NCBI RefSeq assembly: GCF_026914265.1
Contig: NC_069131.1
Location: 12,484,294 to 12,548,293 of the forward strand
Source: Mya arenaria
Taxonomy: Eukaryota > Mollusca > Bivalvia > Myida > Myidae
Direction of reading: 5' to 3'
Length of the DNA: 64,000 nt
Shown: one piece after another, positions 26,601 to 37,600 of the stretch
Numbering within the stretch: position 1 is the first letter of the stretch
Layout of the letters: each line of letters begins with the position of its first letter
Position numbers and translations under genes: made by a program
Notes under the pieces: generated by a model
What the model was told of the DNA's origin: nothing
The model's database searches: none
Seen by the model: the letters and a program-made list of their open reading frames with translations, nothing else

Positions 26601-27004
26601 AAGTTACGAACTACTTCAACTGATGTACCGGCATACATCCGAGGTTATTTTCGATAAAAATGGCCGAGGAGTTCCGAATGAGTCGAAAAGCACCCTTTGA
26701 TAAAAAATATTTTGAATCATATTACTGCTTAAATGGGTTGATTTTAACGTAGCTCCCTTATGCAATACATACATGGTTCATACAAAATTCTTATTCACCT
26801 GTATCTATGTTTATTATCCTCTCCTGCCGAAAACAACGACGGTACAAACAGACCGCCACTTCCGTAGCTCGTCGTGTCCGCGCCGAACTTGTCCGCCATC
26901 ACGGTGACCTTGACATCGGGTAAAAGGTCGAGGACTGCGGCGGCCGTGGATAGACCGATCACTCCAGCGCCCAACACGGCCACGGAACCGGAAGTGGACA
27001 TCAT
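14642..27004 (-). CDS. DDO: D-aspartate oxidase-like FAD enzyme (DAAO/DDO family), complete, 342 aa
   Basis: Nine exons in transcript order: 27004-26799, 25521-25315, 24752-24687, 20593-20539, 20071-19970, 19009-18948, 16905-16788, 14982-14881 and 14752-14642 (1029 nt, TGA at 14644-14642). Family enzymes oxidise D-amino acids to 2-oxo acids, ammonia and H2O2 in peroxisomes. The N-terminal VAVLGAGVIGLSTAA is the dinucleotide-binding Rossmann motif. HGYAITTYIINQSKYL, VVNCTSLGSREL, VRAPWIKHW, TYIIPG, VALGGS, HEWVGLRPCR and VIHNYGHGTGGVAYSWGTAL follow in family order. GLRP carries the substrate-carboxylate Arg. The short loop before TYIIPG and the GTALEAAR ending favour DDO over DAAO, but substrate is not proven. 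The C-terminus GARL fits the type 1 peroxisomal signal (A-R-L). The length matches the family (about 340). Two Met codons start the ORF; the first is used here. Introns are loaded with mobile elements, and exon 6 abuts a 1.8-kb array made from its own donor. Confidence 0.95.
15729..16056. mobile_element. GC-rich MITE with TIR TGCACCAGTCAATTGTAACC, copy 1
   Basis: Left TGCACCAGTCAATTGTAACC and right ACAATTGACTGGTGCA are inverted. The interior is GC-rich (ggtccggggtataccggg, agccggggaaatgggccgtg) and ends in a poly-G run near 16005-16026. It is in oxidase intron 7. Other copies: 26195-26478 and 63484-63726. The ORFs inside are by-products of high GC. Confidence 0.85.
16314..16693. mobile_element. 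MITE of the AGTGACACTCTTATTC family, copy in oxidase intron 7
   Basis: The left end gtgtcactcttattcaaaat and right end ttatttgagagtaagagtac are imperfect inverted repeats. The same family occurs at about 20745-21087 (inverted), 27280-27655, 31200-31373 (partial), 43572-44108 and 47073-47421. Confidence 0.75.
17163..18965 (-). repeat. 29-bp minisatellite (~62 copies) made of the oxidase exon 6 / intron 6 junction
   Basis: The plus-strand unit is ataccccggaatgatatatc plus agtaccacc. Read on the oxidase strand it is TATATCATTCCGGG/gtatggtggtactga: the last codons of exon 6 (YIIPG) followed by its 5' splice site. The true exon (19009-18948) runs straight into the first unit. Variants (atgcccctgaatgaaataac, ccccggaataatatatcagt) form higher-order blocks. 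A 29-bp period with no stops in the consensus keeps minus-strand frames open, so the apparent 70-130 aa repeat proteins are artefacts. Confidence 0.97.
19361..19846. mobile_element. MITE with TIR CAGTGTGTGTATACCACGTG, copy 2
   Basis: Second copy of the family at 5696-6174, in oxidase intron 5, with both inverted ends present. The flanks TAAAT and TAAGT match only in part. A tRNA-like stretch (gaggtcttggattcgaacag, about 19155-19225) lies just to its left and may be a SINE head. Confidence 0.8.
20745..21087. mobile_element. Diverged MITE of the AGTGACACTCTTATTC family, inverted
   Basis: In oxidase intron 3. Contains ttctcatgaaggatactgag, ggtgcagaaaacacggtatt and gattttgaatgacggtcact, the complements of parts of 16314-16693. 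The right end matches the family better than the left. Confidence 0.6.
21391..24207. mobile_element. 2.8-kb foldback element with tandem-repeat arms, in oxidase intron 3
   Basis: Outer ends are inverted: ATGTGTGTGAAGTTGGCTCA at 21391 and GAGCCAACTTCACACACAT ending at 24207. Each arm is an array of a unit of about 65-70 bp (cgacattcgatattatatag, caaatcttcaatgtcgagct, gcaatgtcgagctggacgga, attctagct). The left arm is about 21416-22965 and the right arm about 23372-24180, in opposite orientation. A core of about 400 bp holds a second perfect-looking inverted repeat (about 23073-23175 against 23263-23364) built on ccaaaactggcaatcaattt. The element could fold into one giant hairpin. There is no transposase; long arrayed arms are typical of foldback transposons. 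Confidence 0.85.
24220..24562. mobile_element. MITE of the AAGCTGCACTCTCACAGA family, copy 1
   Basis: Left aagcagcactctcacagatt and right ggtgagagtgcagctttaa are inverted. In oxidase intron 3. Other copies: 27757-28108, 30368-30730 and the cluster at 41729-42397. Confidence 0.8.
24843..24972. repeat. ~33-bp imperfect tandem repeat, ~4 copies
   Basis: Copies of a unit like gtggcctagcggcttgaaat in oxidase intron 2; an isolated copy recurs near 25212. Confidence 0.75.
25810..25965 (-). mobile_element. SINE fragment with conserved central domain
   Basis: Contains ctggttctttaacgtgcacc, the complement of the gcacgttaaagaacc core seen at 47750-47775, and a B-box-like complement ggggaatcgaaccct. 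In oxidase intron 1. Confidence 0.6.
26195..26478. mobile_element. GC-rich MITE, copy 2
   Basis: Shares cggcccccaggtccgggg, atagccggggaaatgggccg and the right end acaattgactggtgcat with 15729-16056. The outer left end is missing or diverged. In oxidase intron 1. Confidence 0.8.
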
Positions 27005-27279
27005 GAACAGTTTGTGATTGTATTATAGTTCCTTCTTTTATTAGTTTATAATCACACACAAAAGGAATTAAGAATTTATACTTAAATGACTGCCCTAGTT
27101 GATTTATATATACTCAACGTTCATTCACTACAGTTGGTTTATTTTGCTTTAGCGTAACAGATATCAAGCATGTACATGTATAGATAGCCTGTGTATAAAT
27201 GCCCGTCCTCACGTATACCGTATGCTTTGTAAAAACCGATGTTGATAGCGACATCCTTTTTTGCGAGGGAAATTATTTT

Positions 27280-27655
27280 AAAGTGACACTCTTATTCAAA
27301 ATCAATACATACACAAGTATAACAAACATCAATTTTGACTGATAAACCTTTAACAACTTACTATGTAATGCATTTATGAAACATATTAATTACTGATTAC
27401 AAGATTGTAACCGTGCATTTAAAATCAAAAAGCACAAAAATATTAAATGATTGGTGAATGCTAAAAGATTTACTGTGGTCTACTTTTGTCTCATAGGTAG
27501 AAATACTGTATTTTATGCGCATTTCATTTAAAATTAAACTCAGTATCCTTCATAAGAACCATCGTTTTTGACATTTATTCATCCTTTTTGGACTATTAAA
27601 ACAATAATATTAAATGTGGTAAATCTTATTTGGGAGTAAGAGTGCATCTTTAAGA
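27280..27655. mobile_element. MITE of the AGTGACACTCTTATTC family
   Basis: Left aaagtgacactcttattcaa, right ttatttgggagtaagagtgc. It lies just upstream of the oxidase start, in the gap between the divergent oxidase and CDHL-B genes. Confidence 0.8.
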
Positions 27656-27756
27656 GAAAAAGTATGCATAAGCGAGCAAGCGTCGCAATTTATTTGTGAT
27701 GGAACATTCTATATATTATATTATCTTGACTTGAACATTTATTGACTCTTCGCCTT

Positions 27757-28108
27757 TTAAGCTGCACTCTCACAGATATACCGTTTTTACAACATTTTGT
27801 CTTTAAAAGAGCATTTTTTTTCGTAATTATCTGCAAACCAATGCTAAAAGATTGCTGACAAAAGATCCGATCTCTGATTTTCATATTTCTGTTCCTAAAT
27901 TAATGTTTTAATGGCTAAAACAGTTACTCACGGTTTAAGAAAAATGCATACAACAGCAATTTTTTAACTAAAAAAATCTGCAATCTAATGTTTTGTCAGC
28001 AGTCTAGTATCACAGGTTTCCATGCATTTTCGCATAAATTGGCTCGTTCCAAGGCAAAAAAATAAAAATGTTTTCAAAACGTTCAATCTGTGAGAGTGCA
28101 GCTTTAAA
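27757..28108. mobile_element. MITE of the AAGCTGCACTCTCACAGA family, copy 2
   Basis: Left aagctgcactctcacagata and right caatctgtgagagtgcagct are inverted; the interior matches 30368-30730. Confidence 0.85.
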
Positions 28109-28685
28109 GTTAGTATAGTATCTCCACAATTAAATCAAAGTAATATTCGAATATCTGATTTCTAATCTTCAGCATGGATTTAAACAGAGCTTACTGGCTT
28201 CGTTCAATGTGCGCATGTACTTATTCAGTTTAAACATTATTCATATCATGCAAAAATAAAATAAAACATAAAACAAAGATTTCTAAATTAAGATCAAGAT
28301 AGTGTCCTTTTTCATATGCTTTTTAACACAAGGTTTTTTAGATATACATGCTCACAAACAAGGAAAAGAAACTCAAAACCGATCTTGGACGAATTGAACT
28401 ACTTATAAGCTAATTATACCATAAAGAACTCAGATTGCATTACTTATTTTATCTGTTAGTGTGTCATATATTGTTCAATGTGTCATTTTGGACAACGAAC
28501 AGGCATTGAGACGTGGAAGAATGAATTGATCAACAACAATAACTAAATCAGTCGAGTGAATGTGAAAAGAAGTATTATGAGCTGAATAAGCTCAAGATTA
28601 TGTGTCAACATACATATATGTGACCGTTTACTGAGATAATAAACTTTAAATGTCACCGACAATTCACAAGTGATTTTTTTACAAA

Positions 28686-31600
28686 ATGAATGCTTTCGGA
28701 TTGTTATTATTTTTCGAACTTCTTCACATAGTTTATGGTTCGTATTGAATTGTGTGTGGTTGCATATTTCATTTTCGTATAGATCAGATTATAAGTATCT
28801 TCCATTTCCAAGAATGAAAGATAAGTACATCACAACCCGAGCGTAGGTGTGTGTTTTTGCGACACGAGGTTTACCGAGGGTCGGGATGAACCTAGCTTTC
28901 ACGATTGGCCATGGTAGATGTTTTTTTATCCCACCTCAGTTAAACAAAAAATAGTAAAAATGTATTGTTTTCGCTGTAACTATTTTGTGCGTTGTTTATA
29001 AAAAGTAGGTCCATACGGGTGCTGTTTATCTTTGCCCGTGAGCAATTTCTCGAAACTTCTAACTGGCTTAAGTAGCCTATTTCAATAGTTCAAAATACAT
29101 ACTTAAATTGAATTTTGATAGATGAAAAATGGTGAATTGTAATTATCATAAAGCTTACTCCTATTTAAAGTATTTCAACTCTTAAAAAAGTAAATTTTAT
29201 GCAAATTATTAAAAAGAAATAGTGAGCTAAAAGGAACTTATGAAGTTTCGAAAAAATTAGGGCCAGAAAAGCAAGCTATTAATAGTGTTGTAAAAATGCA
29301 TTTTAAGGAGCGATGTTAACATTTGCTGCATCTGTCAGTTATAATCTGCTCAAAGTCAGTGCATATATCTTTTTTGTCAAAATTACTTACATTATTGAAT
29401 AATTACATATTTCCAAACATTTAAGAACTCAGTTCTCTGAGCTTGTGTTTGAAACTCAGAGTTAAGTTAAAGTTGTTGACGAAATCGTTGTTAACTTTCA
29501 AATCTGTACCGCTCTGTACGTTTAATTGATACACTTTTGATCTACAGTATTTCAATCAAATCTGTACCGCTCTGTACGTTTAATTGATACACTTTTGATC
29601 TACAGTATTTCAATCAAATCTGTACCGCTCTGTACGTTTAATTGATACACTTTTGATCTACAGTATTGCAATCAAATCTGTACCGCTCTGTACGTTTAAT
29701 TGATACACTTTTGATCTACAGTATTTCAATCAAATCTGTACCGCTCTGTACGTTTAATTGATACACGTTTGATCTACAGTATTTCAATCAAATCTGTACC
29801 GCTCTGTACGTTTAATTGATACACTTTTGATCTACAGTATTGCAATCAAATCTGTACCGCTCTGTACGTTTAATTGATACACTTTTGATCTAACAGTATT
29901 TCAATCGAATCTGTACCGCTCTGTACGTTTAATTGATACACTTTTGATCTACAGTATTGCAATCAAATCTGTACCGCTCTGTACGTTTAATTGATACACT
30001 TTTGATCTACAGTATTGCAATCAAATCTGTACCGCTCTGTACGTTTAATTGATACACTTTTGATCTACAGTATTGCAATCAAATCTGTACCGCTCTGTAC
30101 GTTTAATTGATACACTTTTGATCTAACAGTATTTCAATCAAATCTGTACCGCTCTGTACGTTTAATTGATACACTTTTGATCTACAGTATTTCAATCAAA
30201 TCTGTACCGCTTTGTACGTTTAATTGATACACTTTTGATCTACAGTATTTCTAACGAGAATTGAGACAACTATGATAGCTGTAACTGTTTTATTTAAATA
30301 TATGAACGCATTATCAAATAATTCACGTTAAAACATAACGATGATCTAACTAATAACGTTGGTAACTTTAAAGCTGCACTCTCACAGATTTACCATTTTT
30401 ACAGCTTTTTTTAAATATTTTTTGGTCTTGGAAAGAGCATATTTTTGAGTAAATGTTTGCAAACCAATAATATAAGATTGCTGGGAAAAAAAATCAGGTC
30501 GTAGATTTTCAGATTTCCGTTCGAAAATTAAAGGTTTTATGGCCTAACGGTTTAAGAAAAATGCATAAAAGATCAATTTGTGAACTGAAATATAAAAATC
30601 TGCGATCTGATGTTTTGTTAACAGTCTTATTAAACTGGTTTCCATGGATTTTCGCATAAATTGACTCGTTCCAAGACAAAAAATAAAAAAAAAGTTGTCA
30701 AAACATTCAATCTGTGAGACGCAGCTTTAACAGCGGGCCAATGTATTTATGTTTGGTGAACAATTTTGGCAGTCCTTTATATTCTATTTGACGCGCAATG
30801 ATGACATAATCAATGTACAAGTTTACATTGTTATACGTTTTTGTGCGTAATCGTATAACTAGGCAAAAAAAATATACTTTATTTCACAATTATTGAATAA
30901 AAAAAAGCCATCCGCTTGGTAAAATCGATATCCGCTAGGAAAACCGAATTGCGCTACGAAAACCGAACTGAATCTACAAATAAGTTTGAGCTCCTTTAAC
31001 TCTCATGTGAAATTTTGCTGTCTGATGACCCCCATTTAATGTTTTATTAAATAAAAGGTGATTGCTTGCTTATTATTAATGTGTTAATAAATTAGCCAGA
31101 CTTAGTATTAATAAATTTATTACTAAAGTGTATACCTGCTCTTTATTGTTCTGTAATCGAATTTCAAATGACCTATTTTTGCTAAATTTACAGTGATCAA
31201 CTACCTTTCTCAAAAATCAGAAATACCGTGTTTTCTGCACCTTTCTTTCAAATTTAACACGGTATCTTTCATAAGAACCATTGGTTTCGATATTTATTTT
31301 TCCTTTTCGGTAAATTAAAACAATTGTATTAATTGTGGTACTGCTTATTTAGGAGTAAGAGTGCATCTTTAAATATCACCTCATTCTTTGTAAACATAAC
31401 GCCATTTTTCCCAAGGTAACGAGAAGCCGGTGTTTACGGTGACACAACCGACGACGGTGTTTTTTGACGAGGGCACAAACACACCGGCGGGGACGTCCCT
31501 GTACACTTTCACCGCAACCGACAGCGACCTTACGCTGGTATACCTTAGTTACGAGTATGATCCGGTGGAAAGCAGCGACATGTTTGAGATAAATGGTAAG

Positions 31601-34600
31601 CTGAACGCTTTGTGCATTTGTCCCTCAGCTAGTGCGGTGTACCATTATGTGTTATGTTGCACGCTTGCGCTTTGTGCTACAGCTAGTGCGGTGTATCGTT
31701 CTGTGTTATGTTGCACGCTTGCGCTTTGTGCTACAGCTGGTGCGGTGTACCGTTATGTGTTATGTTGCACGCTTGTACTTTGTGCTACAGCTAGTGCGGT
31801 GTACCGTTATGTGTTATGTTGCATGCTTGCGCTTTGTGCTACAGCTACTGCTGTGTACCGTTCTGTGTTATGTTGCATGCTTTGGCTTTGTGCTACAGCT
31901 AGTGCGGTGTACCGTTCTGTGTTATGTTGTATGCTTGCGCTTTGTGCTACAGCTAGTGCGGTGTACCGTTCTGTGTTATGTTGCATGCTTGCGCTTTGTG
32001 CTACAGCTAGTGCGGTGTACCGTTCTGTGTTATGTTGTATGCTTGCGCTTTGTGCTACAGCTGGTGCGGTGTACCGTTCTGTGTTATGTTGCACGCTTGT
32101 ACTTTGTGCTACAGCTAGTGCGGTGTACCGTTCTGTGTTATGTTGCATGCTTGCGCTTTGTGCTACAGCTGGTGCGGTGTACCGTTCTGTGTTATGTTGC
32201 ACGCTTGTACTTTGTGCTACAGCTAGTGCGGTGTACCGTTCTGTGTCATGTTGCATGTTTCCGCTTTGTGCTACAGCTACTGCTGTGTACCATTATGCGG
32301 AATGTTGCACGCTTGCGCTTTGTGCTACAGCTAGTGCGGTGTACCATTATGCGGAATGTTGCATGCTTGCGCTTTGTGCTACAGCTAATGCAGTGTACCG
32401 TTCTGTGTTATGTTGCATGCTTGCGCTTTGTGCTACAGCTAGTGCGGTGTATCGTTCTGTGTTATGTTGCACGCTTGCGCTTTGTGCTACAGCTGGTGCG
32501 GTGTACCGTTCTGTGTTATGTTGCACGCTTGTACTTTGTGCTACAGCTAGTGCGGTGTACCGTTCTGTGTTATGTTGCATGCTTGCGCTTTGTGCTACAG
32601 CTGGTGCGGTGTACCGTTCTGTGTTATGTTGCACGCTTGTACTTTGTGCTACAGCTAGTGCGGTGTACCGTTCTGTGTCATGTTGCATGTTTCCGCTTTG
32701 TGCTACAGCTACTGCTGTGTACCATTATGCGGAATGTTGCACGCTTGCGCTTTGTGCTACAGCTAGTGCGGTGTACCATTATGCGGAATGTTGCACGCTT
32801 GCGCTTTGTGCTACAGCTAATGCAGTGTACCGTTATGTGTTATGTTGCATGCTTGCGCTTTGTGCTACAGCTAGTGCGATGTATCGTTCTGTGTTATGTT
32901 GCACGCTTGCGCTTTGTGCTACAGCTGGTGCGGTGTACCGTTCTGTGTTATGTTGCATGCTTGCGCTTTGTGCTACAGCTGGTGCGGTGTACCGTTATGT
33001 GTTACTTTGCACGCTTGTACTTTGTGCTACAGCTAGTGCGGTGTACCGTTCTGTGTTATGTTGCATGCTTGCGCTTTGTGCTACAGCTACTGTTGTGTAC
33101 CATTATGCGGAATGTTGCATGCTTGCGCTTTGTGCTACAGCTAGTGCGGTGTACCGTTATGTGTTATGTTGCATGCTTGCGCTTTGTGCTACAGCTAGTG
33201 CGGTGTACCGTTCTGTGTTATGTTGCATGCTTGCGCTTTGTGCTACAGCTAGTGCGGTGTACCGTTATGTGTTACTTTGCACGCTTGCGCTTTGTGCTAC
33301 AGCTAGTGCGGTATACCGTTCTGTGTTATGTTGCACGCTTGCGCTTTGTGCTACAGCTAGTGCGGTGTACCGTTCTTTGTTATGTTGCATGCTTGCGCTT
33401 TGTGCTACAGCTAGTGCGGTGTACCGTTATGTATTATGTTGCACGCTTGCGCTTTGTGCTACAGGTAGTGCGGTGTATCGTTATGTATTATGTTGCACGC
33501 TTGCGCTTTGTGCTACAGCTACTGCTGTGTGCCATTATGTGGTATGCTGCACGCTTGCGCTTTGTGCTACAGCTACTGTGGTGTGCCATTATGTGGTATG
33601 TTACACGCTTGAGCTTTGTGCTACAGTTGCTGTGGTTTACCAGTAGGTGTTATGTTGAACGCTTGCGCTTTGTGCTATAGCTACTGCGGTGTGCCATTAT
33701 ATGGTAGGTTGCACGCTTGCGCTTTGTGCTACAGCTACTACGGTGTACCATTATGTGGTATGTTGCACGCTTGCACTCTGGTCTACAGCTGCTGTGGTTT
33801 ACCAGTAGGTGTTATGTTGAACGCTTGCGCTTTGTGCTATAGCTACTGCGGTGTGCCATTATGTGGTAGGTTGCACGCCTGCACATTTTGCTACAGCTAC
33901 TGCGGTGTACCGTTATGTGGAATGTCGCACGCTTGCACTCTGGTCTACAGCTGCTGTGGTTTACCAGTAGGTGTTATGTTGAACGCTTGCGCTTTGTGCT
34001 TAAGCTACTGCGATGTGCCATTATGTGGTAGGTTGCACGCCTGCGCTTTGTGCTATAGCTACTGCGGTGTACCATTATGTGGTACGTTGCACGCTTGCAC
34101 TCTGAGCTACAGCTGCTGTGGTTTATCAGTAGGTGTTATGTTGAAAGCTTGCGCTATAGCTACTGCGTTGTACCATTATGTGGAAGGTTGCACGCCTGCG
34201 CTTTATGCTATAGCTACTGTGGTGTGTCATTATGTGGTAGGTTGCACGCCTGCACTTTGTGATATAGCTAGTGCGGTGTGCCATTATGTGGTAGGTTGCA
34301 CGCCTGCGCTTTATGCTATAGCTAGTGTGGTGTGTCATTATGTGGTAGGTTGCACGCCTGCACTTTGTGATATAGCTAGTGCGGTGTGCCATTATGTGGT
34401 AGGTTGCACGCCTGCACTTTGTGATATAGCTAGTACGATGTGCCATTATGTGGTAGGTTGCACGCCTGCGCTTTGTGATATAGCTAGTGCAGTGTGCCAT
34501 TATGTGGTAGGTTGCACGTCTACGCTTTGTGATATAGCTAGTGCGGTGAACCATTATGTGGTAGGTTGCACGCCTGCGCTTTGTGATATAGCTAGTGCGG

Positions 34601-37600
34601 TGTGCCATTATGTGGTAGGTTGCACGGTGTACCATTATATATTGCACTTTGTGATTTAACGAGTATGTTGTATCATTATATGTAATGTTGTACGTATGTA
34701 CTTTGTGCTATACTAGGTTAATGGGACGGTGAGACTATTATAATCATGTCTTTACGGGTTGACATTCATTATTTTACGTATGTTTGGTGTTTTTCTTTAG
34801 AAACTCAGACCGCAGGCGAAATCACAGCCGAAGTTAAACTGAAAGACCTCCGTGAATTTGATTACGAAGTACAGAACGCCTACAAGATATATGCGCGCGC
34901 ATACGACGGCGTCCAGTACTCGGGGTTAAGCGGGGTGCTGCTTAATATCGTGATTAATGACATCGGGGAAACTCCTACACTTGACCCCCCAACGACGTCC
35001 CAATCTTTTAGTGCGGAAGAGGGACCGGTAGGTGTTGTCACCTTGTTGCTCTTTACATTATAAGACAGAAAATTATTATTTTTCGCTACGTTTACTACGT
35101 AAGAGGACATATTGGTGTACTAAAACGTAGCTTTTTGTCGTGCTGTGGTGACACATTTGGTAATGATATGCAGAGTAAACAATAAGCTGTCTTAGTTTAT
35201 GCCTGCCATTATATAATAGAATTAAGAAAATAGATCTATTTTATATCTCCTCTACCCTAAACCCTGCAGGCTGGCAGTAAAATCGGTGACCCGAGCTTCG
35301 TTGTGGTTGACGCGGATAGCGCCGAAATTCATACCTGGACCGTTACCGGGGGAACAGGTCTGTAACGTAATACAACTTTTAATGCAATATTTCTAATTTG
35401 ATGAACTGGATTTCTTGCTGATTTTCAGACATCGAATCACCTCTTGGTGGCCATCAGGATACGGGCGCCGATGTTTTCAAAATACTAGCTGCTTGATGAT
35501 TTTTTTCCAAACTAAGCTATTTAAATCTTACGACAACTAGTTGTGTATAAAACAACTAGCTCAAATGAGATATACTGTGATGATCGTGAAAAGTGTTTAA
35601 CATCACTATGTTTATCACCAGGTGAAGACTTTGTCAACGTGAACGTCTTGAACGGCACTTTGACGTTGAGAAAAACGTACGATCGAGAAAACACCGCGTT
35701 AACGGAGGAAGTTTACGTCAATATCTCCATAGCGGACCGCTTCGGGCTTACGTAAGTTGATATAACAAATCTGTCATTAAATGCATAGTTTGTATACAAA
35801 TGTATATGTACAAAAGCGTATTAAAATTCTGGTTGGAATACATAAAGAAATATGTATTATTCACTGTAGAAGTCCAGGAACAAGTTTAAAATGTAGATCC
35901 TATATTAATAATTTATTAAACTCGTAAAAATAACCACAGCGCTTAGCCTGTATAGTCATTAGCTATGTGTCATTTCAGTGTCGAAACCGCTTACTACGTG
36001 ACGTTTAGCGACACGAACGATAACATACCGACGTTCAGCCCCTCTTACTATACGTTTGACGTAAGTAAAATCACATGGTATAACATGCTGAAACGGTACA
36101 CGTTGTGATTAACGCATTTTTTTCACTATAATAAAAAAACAATTTCTAGACTTTAAGCCAACGAAATCGCCTATCGACCTCGAAATAAGTTACACGCTTA
36201 AGAGACATGGCGATTTAATTTGGTTCCCCGCCTGATGAAAACATATTATATAATAAAACATGTTGTGTTATTAAATCTGTATTGCTTTAATGGGCTTGCT
36301 TGCTCCACCCTTCGTAATACTTATGATTTTATAACTTTCTTCACAATCTTTGTAAAATATATACTTTCGTTGTTACATTGACGTCTCATTATTACACAGA
36401 TGAACAATGAAAACATCTCTGTCGGTGACGTTCTTGTGACGTTAACGTACACGGATCTGGACGCTGACAGTCCAAACAATGAGGTCACACTGTCCCTCGA
36501 TACGTCGAACAGCTACACGGACTATTTCGAACTTGTTGAATCCAACATAACGCTCTCGGTTAGTTTTAAACGTAGTGGTTTGCGTTTAAAATAACAGATG
36601 GATTGCGAATAATTAGTATATTCAATCGACGTAAAGTAGAAATAAAATCAAGTAGCGGACATAGGTGGGGCGTAGGTGGGGCTTATCATATACGTCACAC
36701 TGGTTAGGGTTAGGGTGGTTAAGGGTTAGGGTAAGGTAGTAGCACATAGCCGCTGCCTTATTTTAAGATTTATATAAGTATTTATACAAGGCGTTATTTA
36801 GCGGACGTAGGCGCTGCGTAGGCGGGGCTTATTGTATGTGTCACACGGGTTGAGGGTATGGTTAGGGTAAGGGTAAGATAGTGGCACATAGCCGCTGCCT
36901 CATTTTAATATTTATTTAAGAAGGTGTGCTATTGTCGCCCCCTACCGGATGTTATATTAGGCGTTATGTAGCGGACGTAGGCGGTGCGTAGGCGAGGCTT
37001 ATTATGTACTTCACAAGGCAACGTAAGGGTGGGTTAGGGTTGGTTAGGGTAAGTACAATGTAGTGACACATAGCCGTTGCCTTATTTTAAGATTTACATA
37101 AGTACACGTGTTTTACCGCATTCTACGGGATATTATACAAGGCGTTATGTAGCGGACGCAGGCGGTGCGTAGGCGGGGCTTATCATATGCGTCACACGGG
37201 TTAGGATTAGGATGGATAAGGGTTAGGGTAATGTAGTGGCACATAGCCGCTGCCTCATTTTAATGTTTTATATAAGTAGGAGTGCTCATTTTGCCTTCTA
37301 CGGGATGTAATATAAGGCGGTTTGTAGCGGACGCAGGCGGTGCGTAGGCGGGGCTTATCATATGCGCCACACGGGTTAGGATTAGGATGGATTAGGGTTA
37401 GGGTAAGGTGGTAGCACATAGCCGCTGCCTTATTTTAGTATTTCATATAAGTTAGCGTGCTATTTTCGCCCTCTATGGAATGTTATATATTTATCTTAAG
37501 ATTTATATAAGTGGCGTGCTATTTTAGCCTTATACGGGATGTAATGTAGACATCATGAAGTATCTACTATCCAGACGCTTGAATGTATGGGGCGGGATGT

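Noticed and set aside
31632-33680. Very long repeat ORFs (682 and 738 aa) and minus-strand partners over the 54-bp array
   Set aside because: Several frames on both strands are open at once because the unit lacks stops and its length is a multiple of 3. Kept only as a retained-intron question, not as genes.
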